Below the pieces are notes generated by a model that was given only the letters and a program-made list of their open reading frames with translations, was not told the DNA's origin and did no database searches. A DNA stretch of 64,000 nt from Candidatus Ruthia sp. Cpac_8_S14 (GTDB lineage: Bacteria; Pseudomonadota; Gammaproteobacteria; PS1; Pseudothioglobaceae): assembly GCA_021730205.1 (NCBI GenBank), contig CP072533.1, forward strand, positions 959,380 to 1,023,379, written 5' to 3'. Shown piece by piece: positions 36,622 through 45,913 of this stretch. The position numbers and the translations under genes were made by a program. Each line of letters starts with the position of its first letter. Position 1 is the stretch's first letter.

Positions 36622-38844
36622 TCACGATTGTATTGCAAGGATAATTTTATCTTTTTTAACACCAACTTTCACTAATCCACCATTGGCTAATTTACCAAAT
36701 AATAACTCATCTGCTAATGGTTTACGAACTTCTTTTTCAATCAGGCGCGCCATGGGTCGTGCACCCATCTTGGCATTATAACCATGTTTTGCAAACCATT
36801 TTCGAGCAATGTCAGATACAATTAGCGAAACCTGTTTATTTTCTAATGCTTCTTCCAATTCAAATAAGAATTTATTCACCACGTAAACAATGGTTTGCTC
36901 GTTAAGTGCATTAAAATAAATAACCTCTGATAGACGATTTCTAAATTCTGGTGTGAATAACTTTTTCAATTCAGTTTCATAATCCAATGAGTGATCTTGT
37001 TCACTAAAGCCAATTGACGTACGTTGAATACTTTGTGCACCAGCATTTGATGTCATTACCAAAATCACATTTCTAAAGTCAACCTCTCGACCATTGGCGT
37101 CAGTCATCTTACCGTTGTCCATAACTTGTAGCAATAAATTGAAGATATCAGGATGAGCCTTCTCAATTTCATCAAGCAATAACACAGCATACGGACTAGC
37201 ATTAACTGCTTCAGTCAGCAAGCCACCTTCATCATAGCCCACATAGCCTGGTGGTGAGCCAATGAGTTTTGAAATTGAGTGACGTTCTCCGTACTCACTC
37301 ATATCAAAACGTAACAACTTAACCCCCATAATTCGAGCCAGTTGCTTACAAATTTCTGTTTTACCCACACCTGTTGGGCCTGCAAATAAGAATGACCCCA
37401 TCGGCTTATCAGTTTGTGCCAAACCTGAACGTGATAATTTAATCGCTGTGGATAAACTACTTAGTACACAATCCTGCCCAAACACACCCAATTTAAGTTC
37501 TGATTCTAAGTTTTTAAGTAAAGATTTATCATTATTAGTCACTTGTTTAGATGGAATACGTGCTAATTTGGCAATAATATTTTCAATATCACCCACGCCA
37601 ATATTAATCTTACGTTTTGATTTAGGCTGAATCTGCTGATAAGCGCCTGCTTCGTCAATCACATCAATGGCCTTATCTGGCAAGCGACGATCATTCATAT
37701 AACGATGGGACAATTCAGCGGCAGAGCTTAATGCCGCCACTGAATATTTAACTTTATGATGATTTTGGTAATATTTTTTAAGACCTTGCAAAATTTTGAC
37801 AGTATCTGCTATCGAAGGTTCATCAATATCAATTTTTTGAAAACGACGCGACAACGCATGATCTTTTTCAAACACTTTTCGATATTCTTCATAAGTGGTT
37901 GAACCCATACACCTAAGAGTGCCATCAGCTAATGTAGGTTTTAATAAATTAGAAGCATCTAATGAGCCACCAGAAACATTACCTGCACCAATTAATGTGT
38001 GAATTTCATCAATAAACAAAATAGCTTGCGGGATTTTTTCCAAATCTGTTAATACTGCTTTAAGGCGTTTCTCAAAATCACCTCGATATTTTGTACCCGC
38101 AATAAGCACGCCGATATCTAATGAATAAATACTGGCTTTCTTTAAAACCTCTGGTACTTTTCTCTCAACAATTTTCAAGGCAATACCTTGTGCAATGGCT
38201 GTTTTACCAACGCCAGCAAGACCAACAAATAGCGGATTGTTTTTACGACGTCTAGACAATATTTGCACTGTGCGAACAACCTCTTTCTCTCTACCAAGTA
38301 AGGGGTCTATTTGCCCAGATTTTGCTTTTTTACATAGATTTATTGTATAAGCTTCCAATGAGGATTGTTTGGGTTTTTTCTTGTCTAGTTCAATTTTTAG
38401 TTTACTTGTAATAGATTCTGGCGCCCTATTTAGAATGCCTTCCATAGCATCTAAGCGTGAAATATTATTAAGTTTTAGTAAATAAACCGCATAGGATTCC
38501 TTTTCAGAAAAAATACTCACCAACACATTCATCGCATATACCGTATTTCTTTGTGCAGATTGTGCCTGATAAACACTACGCTGTAAAACACGCTGGAAAC
38601 CTACTGTTGGTACGATATCAACATTAGATTCAAGCGCAATGAGCGGTGTATGCGAATCAATATAGCCTTCTAATTCATTTTGAAATTCGTCAATATCAAC
38701 CCGCTTATTTCTTAAAAAAGTGACTACTTCATCAATATTAAGTAGTGCTAAAAGCAAATGCTCAACCGTTACAAACTCCAAACGATTATTGCGCGCTTGT
38801 GTCATAACATAATTAATTTCTTGTTGTAATCCTGTTTCAATCAT
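36622..38844 (-). CDS. clpA: ATP-dependent Clp protease ATPase subunit ClpA
   Basis: 740 residues. ClpA unfolds substrates and feeds them to ClpP. The N-terminal double repeat (1-145), the first AAA module with Walker A at 208-215 (GLAGVGKT), the second with GPTGVGKT near residue 485, and the LxR-type C-terminal domain are all complete. The IGF/L loop for ClpP docking appears as SIGF in a late position and was not verified. clpP is not in the window. The upstream gene clpS, which normally delivers N-end-rule substrates, is broken. Confidence 0.95.
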   Translation of the reverse strand: MIETGLQQEINYVMTQARNNRLEFVTVEHLLLALLNIDEVVTFLRNKRVDIDEFQNELEGYIDSHTPLIALESNVDIVPTVGFQRVLQRSVYQAQSAQRNTVYAMNVLVSIFSEKESYAVYLLKLNNISRLDAMEGILNRAPESITSKLKIELDKKKPKQSSLEAYTINLCKKAKSGQIDPLLGREKEVVRTVQILSRRRKNNPLFVGLAGVGKTAIAQGIALKIVERKVPEVLKKASIYSLDIGVLIAGTKYRGDFEKRLKAVLTDLEKIPQAILFIDEIHTLIGAGNVSGGSLDASNLLKPTLADGTLRCMGSTTYEEYRKVFEKDHALSRRFQKIDIDEPSIADTVKILQGLKKYYQNHHKVKYSVAALSSAAELSHRYMNDRRLPDKAIDVIDEAGAYQQIQPKSKRKINIGVGDIENIIAKLARIPSKQVTNNDKSLLKNLESELKLGVFGQDCVLSSLSTAIKLSRSGLAQTDKPMGSFLFAGPTGVGKTEICKQLARIMGVKLLRFDMSEYGERHSISKLIGSPPGYVGYDEGGLLTEAVNASPYAVLLLDEIEKAHPDIFNLLLQVMDNGKMTDANGREVDFRNVILVMTSNAGAQSIQRTSIGFSEQDHSLDYETELKKLFTPEFRNRLSEVIYFNALNEQTIVYVVNKFLFELEEALENKQVSLIVSDIARKWFAKHGYNAKMGARPMARLIEKEVRKPLADELLFGKLANGGLVKVGVKKDKIILAIQS

Positions 38845-38851
38845 GGGTTTA

Positions 38852-39054
38852 TTATATCTTCAACTCGCGCAATACGCACATTAATGGTTGTTCATTTTTA
38901 CGCGCAAACTCTATCACCTGTGTTACTTTTAGTTTATGCAAAATCATGCGAAAGAATACCACAAATTCCTCTAATCATTGTTTAGCAATAATACTTGAAA
39001 TTTATTTGGTTTTTTTAGTTTTGATTTTGAAGTTTTTGTTAGTACCTTTGTCAT
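38852..39054 (-). pseudogene. clpS: clpS adaptor relic
   Basis: Starts MTKVLTKTSKSKLKKPNKFQ then VLLLNND and a TAG. ClpS normally reads VLLLNDDxTPMEFV at this point. In another frame the sequence continues EEFVVFFRMILHKLKVTQVI and EFARKNEQPLMCVLRELKI, which is the end of ClpS. About half of the 106-residue protein, including the middle helix, is deleted. It sits just before clpA in the standard clpS-clpA order, which supports the call. Confidence 0.75.
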
Positions 39055-39055
39055 G

Positions 39056-40138
39056 CTAAGTCGCTGACTTTTTCTTTAACAATACCCATACAAAAACTAA
39101 TACCACCAATGTTGGTATTGAGGCACTCAAAAAGTGATTATAGTCAAACCTAAGTGACAATACACCGCCAATGCGCGAGGCTAACTCAAAAAACAAGCTC
39201 ATCATCAAACCTAAGAAAATCTTCTTACCAAGTGATGCATCACGAAGTGAGCCAAAAACAAACAGCATTGAAAATAATATCATCGCAATCAAAGTAATAG
39301 GCTTCATAAGACGTTTATATATTTCTACTTCAAAAACATCAGCGGCAAGATGATTAATTGTTAAAAAATGTATTTGTTGATAAAGATGCCAAGTGGATAG
39401 TTCACGTGGATCTTTTTTAAGGCTTTCTATCAATTTTTGATTAAACGACACTTGGACACTGTATTTCTCAAAATTATTTTCAGAAAATGTTGTCAACTGA
39501 CCATTCTTACCTAACTGATAATGGATTGACTGACCAAGCTCTAAATTATCCCCATTAGAAATAGCGCTATCAGAATGCGTTATAGAATCTAATCTATTTG
39601 ATTCTCGCAACTTAATAAGAGTAACGCCTTGAAATGATTTACCATTAAAGTTCTTTTTAACATGAATAAAAAATCCACTGTCTTTAAGCCAAAAACCTTG
39701 CTGATTCTTGAACGTCATGTTTTGTCCTAGCGCTCTAGCACGTGAATCTTCTGCATATTCAGTGGTTATTGGTGCAATCAATTCACCTACAAAAATAACA
39801 ATCACAATAAACATAAGTGCAGCTCTAACAACAATATGTGAAATTTGCATAATTGAAACACCTGCGCTTCTAATAACAACTAGCTGAGATGTGGACGCTA
39901 AATGACCTAATGCCAAAAGCGAGCCTAATAAAATAATCACCGATGAGTGCGAATATATAACTGCAGGAATATCTGAGATTACATATTTTGTTGCTTCAAA
40001 TACCGTGTAATCAGCTTGCCCTATAAATTTAACTTCTTCAAGAAAGTTAAAAAATGCATAAATACCTAGCCAAACTAACATAACAGCTAATGTGTAAAAG
40101 GTCATGTTTTTAACAATGTAGCGGTCTAAAATTTTCAT
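39056..40138 (-). CDS. lptG: LPS export permease LptG
   Basis: 360 residues with the LptF/LptG layout: three helices at the N-terminus (start MKILDRYIVKNMTFYTLAVM), a periplasmic jellyroll-like domain (about 130-265) and three helices at the C-terminus. The LDRYI start, SELVV-like block (STSQLVVIRSAGVSI) and GELIAPITTEYAED favour LptG over LptF. It pulls LPS from the inner membrane with LptF and LptB. lptF is not adjacent. The clpS relic follows it on the same strand. Confidence 0.88.
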   Translation of the reverse strand: MKILDRYIVKNMTFYTLAVMLVWLGIYAFFNFLEEVKFIGQADYTVFEATKYVISDIPAVIYSHSSVIILLGSLLALGHLASTSQLVVIRSAGVSIMQISHIVVRAALMFIVIVIFVGELIAPITTEYAEDSRARALGQNMTFKNQQGFWLKDSGFFIHVKKNFNGKSFQGVTLIKLRESNRLDSITHSDSAISNGDNLELGQSIHYQLGKNGQLTTFSENNFEKYSVQVSFNQKLIESLKKDPRELSTWHLYQQIHFLTINHLAADVFEVEIYKRLMKPITLIAMILFSMLFVFGSLRDASLGKKIFLGLMMSLFFELASRIGGVLSLRFDYNHFLSASIPTLVVLVFVWVLLKKKSAT

Positions 40139-40183
40139 TAAAATATGAGTCTTAAGATAGAATTATTTAACTTTGGCACCATG

Positions 40184-41758
40184 ATGAAAAATATTCACCT
40201 TGATAAAATCCTTATTCTTGATTTCGGCTCTCAATATACCCAACTTATTGCTCGCCGTGTGCGTGAGATTGGTGTTTATTGTGAATTATTTCCCTATGAT
40301 GTAGATAATGCTTTTATTAAAAATTTTAATCCTAAAGGCATCATCCTTTCAGGTGGGCCTGACACCGTAACACTTGATAATTCTGCTAGAGCGCCAAATA
40401 TTATATTTGATCTTAATGTGCCAATACTAGGCATTTGTTATGGCATGCAAACCATGGCCATACAACTTGGTGGGCATGCTACTTCAGCCGACAAGCATGA
40501 ATATGGTTTTGCTAAAGTTCGTGCTCGCAATTACTCACCACTACTTAGTAACATTAGTGACGAAATTAATCATGAAGGTCATGGTTTATTAAGTGTATGG
40601 ATGAGTCATGGCATTGAGGTAGAGCAATTACCAGATGGATTTAAATTGATTGCCTCTACAGACAACTGTGATATAGCTGGATTTGCCAATATAAAAAAAC
40701 ATTATTACGGCTTGCAATTTCATCCAGAAGTAACTCATACTAAACAGGGAAAACATATTCTAGATCGTTTTATTAGTGGCATTTGTCAATGTGAAAAAAA
40801 CTGGACAACAGGTAATATCATCACTGGGTTAGTAGAGAATCTTAAAGACCAGATTGGTGATAGCAATGTATTACTTGGACTCTCAGGAGGTGTTGATTCA
40901 TCAGTTGTAGCTGTGTTATTACACCAAGCTATCGGCAAACAACTCACCTGTGTGTTTGTTGATAATGGTCTTTTACGTTTAAATGAAGGCGATGAAGTCA
41001 TGCAAACCTTTGCGCAAAATATGGGTGTGACAGTTATCCGCGCTGATGCACAACAAAAATTTTATGACGCTCTAGCTGATGAAACTGACCCTGAGAAAAA
41101 ACGTAAAATTATCGGTCATGCCTTTATCGAAGTGTTTGAAGAAGAAGCTAAAAAACTCAACAATATTCAATTTCTAGCCCAAGGCACAATTTATCCTGAT
41201 GTAATTGAATCGGCAGACGCTAAATCAGGCAAAGCCAAAGTGATTAAATCACATCACAATGTAGGTGGATTGCCAGAAGATTTAAAGTTTAAACTGGTAG
41301 AGCCCTTGAAAGAATTATTTAAAGACGAGGTTCGTCAAATCGGTGTAAAACTTGATATTCCAGCACACATGTTATATCGTCACCCCTTCCCAGGTCCTGG
41401 GTTGGGTGTGCGTATTTTAGGCCAAGTCAAACAAGAATATGCTGATATTCTCAGACAAGCCGATGCCATCTTTATGGATGAATTGCATAAAAACGATTTA
41501 TATGGCGCAGTCAACCAAGCTTTTGCTGTATTTTTACCCATTAAATCAGTCGGTGTTACAGGTGATGAGCGTCGTTATGACTACGTTATTGCACTACGTG
41601 CTGTTGAAACCATTGACTTTATGACAGCCCGCTGGGCAAGATTACCGTATGATTTTCTAGATTTAGTGTCTAATCAAATCATGAATAAAATCTCTCGTAT
41701 TTCACGCGTAGTTTATGATGTTTCTGGCAAACCACCAGCAACCATTGAATGGGAGTAG
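40184..41758 (+). CDS. guaA: GMP synthase (glutamine-hydrolysing)
   Basis: About 524 residues from the ATG at 40184, close to the 525 of E. coli. The frame extends to 40145, but only the shorter start gives the family N-terminus [20 protein letters not shown]. The amidotransferase nucleophile cysteine lies in [10 protein letters not shown] with the histidine in [10 protein letters not shown]. The PP-loop is [10 protein letters not shown], and the C-terminal dimerisation domain ends KPPATIEWE. It makes GMP from XMP. The end overlaps tadA by ten bases. Confidence 0.97.
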   Translation: MKNIHLDKILILDFGSQYTQLIARRVREIGVYCELFPYDVDNAFIKNFNPKGIILSGGPDTVTLDNSARAPNIIFDLNVPILGICYGMQTMAIQLGGHATSADKHEYGFAKVRARNYSPLLSNISDEINHEGHGLLSVWMSHGIEVEQLPDGFKLIASTDNCDIAGFANIKKHYYGLQFHPEVTHTKQGKHILDRFISGICQCEKNWTTGNIITGLVENLKDQIGDSNVLLGLSGGVDSSVVAVLLHQAIGKQLTCVFVDNGLLRLNEGDEVMQTFAQNMGVTVIRADAQQKFYDALADETDPEKKRKIIGHAFIEVFEEEAKKLNNIQFLAQGTIYPDVIESADAKSGKAKVIKSHHNVGGLPEDLKFKLVEPLKELFKDEVRQIGVKLDIPAHMLYRHPFPGPGLGVRILGQVKQEYADILRQADAIFMDELHKNDLYGAVNQAFAVFLPIKSVGVTGDERRYDYVIALRAVETIDFMTARWARLPYDFLDLVSNQIMNKISRISRVVYDVSGKPPATIEWE

Positions 41759-42222
41759 ACCCTCTAATTGATGAGAAATGGATGGCGCTCGCCATTGAAC
41801 AAGCCAAACAAGCACAAGAGATAAATGAAGTACCTGTTGGTGCAATTTTGGTGCAAAATAATCAACTAATTAGCAGTGCGCACAATCAACCCATCTCAAA
41901 CAATGACCCAACTGCACATGCAGAAATACAGTTATTACGCGCTGCAGGTAAACAATTAAACAGCTACCGACTGTTTGACACGGTCTTATATGTCACTTTA
42001 GAGCCTTGCACTATGTGTCTAGGCGCTATGGTTCATGCACGAATATCACGTGTAATATTTGGTGCTTATGATCAAAAATCAGGGGTTTGTGGGTCGTGTA
42101 TAGACTTACCAAACAGTCAATGTTTTAACCATTCAATTAATATTCAAGGTGGTATTCTAGCTAACAAATGCAAAGAGTTGTTGCAGCAATTTTTTAAAAA
42201 AAAACGGAAAAATAACCAATAA
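41749..42222 (+). CDS. tadA: tRNA-specific adenosine deaminase
   Basis: 157 residues. TadA turns A34 into inosine in tRNA-Arg(ACG). The zinc site is complete, with HAEI (catalytic Glu) and PCTMC. The C-terminus is basic. The ATG at 41749 overlaps the guaA end, and an internal ATG twelve codons in ([10 protein letters not shown]) is also plausible. The gene is essential in most bacteria, which fits its survival here. Confidence 0.94.
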   Translation: MGVDPLIDEKWMALAIEQAKQAQEINEVPVGAILVQNNQLISSAHNQPISNNDPTAHAEIQLLRAAGKQLNSYRLFDTVLYVTLEPCTMCLGAMVHARISRVIFGAYDQKSGVCGSCIDLPNSQCFNHSINIQGGILANKCKELLQQFFKKKRKNNQ

Positions 42223-42236
42223 GAATAACCTAAATT

Positions 42237-42983
42237 TTAGACTGTGTACATGCCACCATTCACATGCAATGTCTGTGCTGTGATATAGGCACCACCGTCA
42301 CCTGCTAAAAATAATACTGCATTAGCAACTTCATCAACCGTGCCTAAACGACTCATTGGAATTTTCTGGGATAAGGCTATTCTTTGTTCTTCAGGTAGTG
42401 CATTGGTCATATCTGTTTCAATAAAACCAGGAGCAACTGCATTAACAGTAATACCACGAGAACCAACTTCACGTGCAAGTGACTTACTAAAGCCCATAAT
42501 GCCCGCCTTAGCAGCAGCGTAGTTAGTTTGGCCTGCATTGCCCATAGCACCTACAACAGAAGCAATAGAAATAATACGGCCTGCTTTTTTCTTCATCATG
42601 CCGCGCAATACGGCTTTTGACATTTTATAAACAGAAGTCAGATTGGTATTCATAATATCATCCCATTCATCTTCTTTCATCCGCATCAACAAATTATCAC
42701 GAGTAATACCTGCATTATTAACTAAGATATCAATAGTGTCATAAGTGTCAACAATAGACTTTATCACCTTAGCAATTTGATTATTATTAGTCACATTAAG
42801 TGTCATACCTATACCTGTAACGTTATTGTCTTTGAATATAGCGCTAATTGCACTTGCGCCTTTATCACTCGTTGCTGTACCAGTAACAGTTGCACCTGCC
42901 ACGCCTAAAGTCAAAGCGATTGCCTGACCAATACCACGACTTGCACCTGTTACTAATACGATTTTTCCATCCAAATTGTTCAT
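42237..42983 (-). CDS. fabG: 3-oxoacyl-ACP reductase FabG
   Basis: 248 residues of the short-chain dehydrogenase family. It reduces 3-oxoacyl-ACP with NADPH. The TGASRGIGQ cofactor loop, NNAGITRD, and the catalytic Ser, Tyr and Lys (in SIASVVGAMG and YAAAKAG) are present, and the C-terminus is LHVNGGMYTV. It overlaps fabD by four bases, forming a fabD-fabG pair. acpP and fabF would be expected next in many relatives but are not present here. Confidence 0.96.
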   Translation of the reverse strand: MNNLDGKIVLVTGASRGIGQAIALTLGVAGATVTGTATSDKGASAISAIFKDNNVTGIGMTLNVTNNNQIAKVIKSIVDTYDTIDILVNNAGITRDNLLMRMKEDEWDDIMNTNLTSVYKMSKAVLRGMMKKKAGRIISIASVVGAMGNAGQTNYAAAKAGIMGFSKSLAREVGSRGITVNAVAPGFIETDMTNALPEEQRIALSQKIPMSRLGTVDEVANAVLFLAGDGGAYITAQTLHVNGGMYTV

Positions 42984-43912
42984 GATAAAATTTCCTCTAA
43001 AGTTGTTTCTATACTCGCTGAATCTAAGATGGCCTTAGCCGTTAAAGATTTTTCGATTCTTTTAGTCAAACCTGTAAGTACTTTACCTGGACCAGATTCA
43101 ATTAACATTGAAGCACCCATATTATGCATCGCTTGGACAGTATTTGTCCATAATACTGGTTTGTGTAATTGTACAACTAGTTTGGCTTTTATATCATTAA
43201 TATCTGTTGCTTTAAGTGCATCAAAATTATGCAACACGCTAACACTACCTTGATTGAACTTAACTGTATCTACAAAAATTTTAAACTCGGCTGCTACATC
43301 ATTCATTAATGAGCAATGTGATGGCACGCTCACTGGTAACACCACTGCACGCTTAGCGCCTGCATCTTTCATTGCTTGACAGGTAATCTCCACAGCTTCT
43401 TTATTGCCTGCAATAACCACCTGTCCTAATGAATTAAAGTTAGCCGCTTCAACAGTCCCATTGCCCGTATAATTTGCACACAACTTGATGACAACTTGAT
43501 TCTCTAAACCCAGAACTACCGCCATTACACCCACCCCTTCAGGTACTGCCGATTGCATCAATTTTGCACGCTGTTTGACCAATTTAATACCGTCACTAAA
43601 CCCTAAAGTGCCTGATGCTACCAATGCTGTATATTCGCCCAAACTATGGCCTGCCATACAAATAGGTGATAAATCATGCTCACTAGTCAGTGCCAAATAA
43701 GTTGCATAACCTGCAGCCAACATCGCTGGCTGGGTATTTTGTGTTTGATTAAGAGCATCTTGGTCTTGCTGTATTAATGCCCAAAGATCGAACCCCAGCA
43801 CATCGCTCGCCTCAGAAAACGTCTCTTTTACGATTGGAAAATAATCAGCAAGTTCTGATAACATGCCTAAAGATTGCGACCCTTGGCCTGGAAATATAAT
43901 GGCGTATTTCAT
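42980..43912 (-). CDS. fabD: Malonyl-CoA:ACP transacylase FabD
   Basis: 310 residues. FabD loads malonyl groups onto ACP. The N-terminal FPGQGSQSLGM and the nucleophile serine in GHSLGEYTALVASG are typical, and the active-site histidine follows in VSVPSHCSLM. The gene is followed at once by fabG. The rpmA terminator lies 40 bases upstream of its start, so fabD must use its own promoter, which was not clearly found. Confidence 0.97.
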   Translation of the reverse strand: MKYAIIFPGQGSQSLGMLSELADYFPIVKETFSEASDVLGFDLWALIQQDQDALNQTQNTQPAMLAAGYATYLALTSEHDLSPICMAGHSLGEYTALVASGTLGFSDGIKLVKQRAKLMQSAVPEGVGVMAVVLGLENQVVIKLCANYTGNGTVEAANFNSLGQVVIAGNKEAVEITCQAMKDAGAKRAVVLPVSVPSHCSLMNDVAAEFKIFVDTVKFNQGSVSVLHNFDALKATDINDIKAKLVVQLHKPVLWTNTVQAMHNMGASMLIESGPGKVLTGLTKRIEKSLTAKAILDSASIETTLEEILS

Positions 43913-43953
43913 AAAATTTTAAACAAATGGAATGGACATATTTTAATTAATAA

Positions 43954-43978
43954 AAAAAGCGCCTGAAAAGCGCTTTTT
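43954..43978 (-). terminator. Terminator after rplU-rpmA
   Basis: AAAAAGCGC and GCGCTTTTT form a perfect nine-pair stem around a seven-base loop, with T-runs on both sides. It lies 24 bases past the rpmA stop and just upstream of fabD. On the minus strand it is a standard intrinsic terminator. Confidence 0.85.
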
Positions 43979-44001
43979 AAAAATAATATTGGTACGAAAA
44001 A

Positions 44002-44259
44002 TTACGCGGTTTCAATCGAAACATATTGACGCATAAACTTGCCTTTTTTAGCAAATACAACTCTGCCATCTATTGTAGCAAATAACGTATCATCTTTACC
44101 CTTGCGAACATTGGTGCCTGAGTGAAATTTTGTGCCTCTTTGACGCACTAAAATATTGCCTGCCAATACAACTTGACCACCAAATCTTTTAACACCTAGG
44201 CATTTTGATACGGAGTCCCTACCGTTATTAGTACTACCACCTGCTTTTTTATGTGCCAT
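44002..44259 (-). CDS. rpmA: 50S ribosomal protein L27
   Basis: 85 residues. bL27 reaches into the peptidyl-transferase centre. The start [16 protein letters not shown] is the standard N-terminus, and no cleaved N-terminal extension is present. The [18 protein letters not shown] block follows. It lies ten bases after rplU, in the usual rplU-rpmA order, and ends before a strong terminator. Confidence 0.98.
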   Translation of the reverse strand: MAHKKAGGSTNNGRDSVSKCLGVKRFGGQVVLAGNILVRQRGTKFHSGTNVRKGKDDTLFATIDGRVVFAKKGKFMRQYVSIETA

Positions 44260-44269
44260 AAATTACTCC

Positions 44270-44581
44270 TTATGCCTTAATCTTAACAATTTCAATTTCA
44301 GTAAATAATTGGCGATGACCCTGTTGTTTCATTGAATGCTTACGACGACGGAATTTAAGAATATGTATTTTTTTTCCTTTGCCTTGTGAAATAATTCTCG
44401 CCTCAACAGTTGCTTTAGGTATAAAAGGTATACCTATTTGAACATTGTCACCATCGGCAACCATTAATACTTCTTCAAAAATGATTGTCTTACCTGGTTC
44501 AACTTCTAATTTTTCAACCTTTAAAGTTGTGCCTTGTTCAACTCTAAATTGTTGACCACCTGTCTTGATAACTGCGTACAT
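44270..44581 (-). CDS. rplU: 50S ribosomal protein L21
   Basis: 103 residues, the normal bL21 length. The start MYAVIKTGGQQFRVE and the RRRKHSMKQQGHRQ basic block are diagnostic. It opens the rplU-rpmA operon behind a predicted promoter. The upstream gene is divergent. Confidence 0.98.
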   Translation of the reverse strand: MYAVIKTGGQQFRVEQGTTLKVEKLEVEPGKTIIFEEVLMVADGDNVQIGIPFIPKATVEARIISQGKGKKIHILKFRRRKHSMKQQGHRQLFTEIEIVKIKA

Positions 44582-44618
44582 AACTAATCCTAAATATACT
44601 TAGCCAAAAAAGGACGTA

Positions 44619-44646
44619 ATTATACTTGAACGTTTAGATTTGTGAA
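44619..44646 (-). promoter_or_regulatory. Promoter for rplU-rpmA
   Basis: Minus-strand TATAAT (plus-strand 44619-44624) is preceded by TTCACA with a 16-base spacer. The transcript would begin about 30 bases before the rplU ATG. A second TATAAT at 44670-44675 on the plus strand may serve the divergent cyclophilin gene. Confidence 0.55.
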
Positions 44647-44705
44647 GTTTGTTTAATGAAATTCTAACGTATAATTACATTTTTTCTTCAAATGGATCTT
44701 AATAC

Positions 44706-45194
44706 ATGATTATTTTTGAAACCAACATGGGCAATATTCACATTCACGTTGACACTAAAAACACACCAATCAGCACGCAAAACTTTATTGATTATGTGAA
44801 TGATGGCTTTTATGATGATACTATTTTTCATCGTGTGATTAAAAATTTTATGATTCAAGGTGGTGGTTTTACAAAAAATATGAGTGAAAAAATCACCAAA
44901 GCTAACATTGAAAATGAAGCCAAAAATGGCTTAAAAAATACCAAATATTCACTGGCCATGGCTAGAACTTCTGCACCACACTCTGCAAGCTCACAATTCT
45001 TTATCAACACATCTGATAATTCATTCTTAGATTCTCCCGGACAAGATGGTTGGGGCTATTGCGTATTTGGTGAAGTCGTTAGAGGCTTTGAGATAGTTGA
45101 CAAAATCAACCAAGTTTCTACTGGCAATAAAGGTGAACATGATGATGTACCAAATGACCCTGTTATTATCAACAAGGCATACAGCGCTTCATAA
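44706..45194 (+). CDS. ppiB: Cyclophilin-type peptidyl-prolyl isomerase
   Basis: 162 residues, cytoplasmic (no signal peptide). The cyclophilin core FHRVIKNFMIQGG and the SLAMARTSAPHSASSQFFIN block hold the catalytic Arg and substrate-binding residues, as in PpiB. It speeds cis-trans isomerisation at proline. The last base of its stop is the first base of the lpxH start (TAATG), so the two are coupled. Confidence 0.92.
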   Translation: MIIFETNMGNIHIHVDTKNTPISTQNFIDYVNDGFYDDTIFHRVIKNFMIQGGGFTKNMSEKITKANIENEAKNGLKNTKYSLAMARTSAPHSASSQFFINTSDNSFLDSPGQDGWGYCVFGEVVRGFEIVDKINQVSTGNKGEHDDVPNDPVIINKAYSAS

Positions 45195-45913
45195 TGAGCC
45201 AAACGCTCATCATAGCAGATTTACACCTTACTACTGATGAGACGGACAAAACCCATCTTTTTATTAAGTTTTGCCAAGAGCAAGCGGTTATGGCCGATCA
45301 GCTTTTTATTCTTGGAGATTTGTTTAATATTTGGTTGGGTGATGACTTGTCAATTAATCATTATCAGAAAGCTGTCTTAGCACTAAAAACACTGAGTCTT
45401 AAAACTAAAATTTTTATCATGACTGGCAATCGTGATTTTTTATTAGGCGATGACTTTGCCAAACAAACTAATTGTATTTTGATTGATGCGCCTTATTTAC
45501 TTGAAGTCAATAACCAGCAATATATACTCACACATGGCGATGAGTTATGCACTAACGACAAAGGCTACCAGCGTTTAAAGGGTATACTACAATACCCAGT
45601 TACAAAATTTATTTTTCTGCATTTAGGAGTAAAACTACGCTTAAAAATTAGCTCTCAATTGCGCCAAAAGAGCATCAAAGCTCAACAACATAAATCATAC
45701 GAGATTATGGATGTCGATATAACAACCGTCAATCAATTAATGAAAAAATACCCTGGTGCAAACCTTATTCACGGACATACACACCAATTCAACACTCATG
45801 TTAATAATGACTTTACTAGATACGTATTGGGAGACTGGTCAAATAACCAAGGCAATGCAATTGAAATTAGTCATCAACTAAATCGCCTTGAAATTAGCAC
45901 GGCAGTCAACTAA
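45194..45913 (+). CDS. lpxH: UDP-2,3-diacylglucosamine pyrophosphatase
   Basis: 239 residues of the calcineurin-like metallophosphoesterase family. It makes lipid X in lipid A synthesis. Metal ligands are visible in IADLHLTTDE, ILGDLFNIWLGDD, TGNRDFLLGDDF and LIHGHTHQFNTH. The ppiB-lpxH pair is a common gammaproteobacterial arrangement. Its 3' end overlaps the convergent RNase II/R gene by 36 bases, unusual for two intact genes. Confidence 0.94.
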   Translation: MSQTLIIADLHLTTDETDKTHLFIKFCQEQAVMADQLFILGDLFNIWLGDDLSINHYQKAVLALKTLSLKTKIFIMTGNRDFLLGDDFAKQTNCILIDAPYLLEVNNQQYILTHGDELCTNDKGYQRLKGILQYPVTKFIFLHLGVKLRLKISSQLRQKSIKAQQHKSYEIMDVDITTVNQLMKKYPGANLIHGHTHQFNTHVNNDFTRYVLGDWSNNQGNAIEISHQLNRLEISTAVN

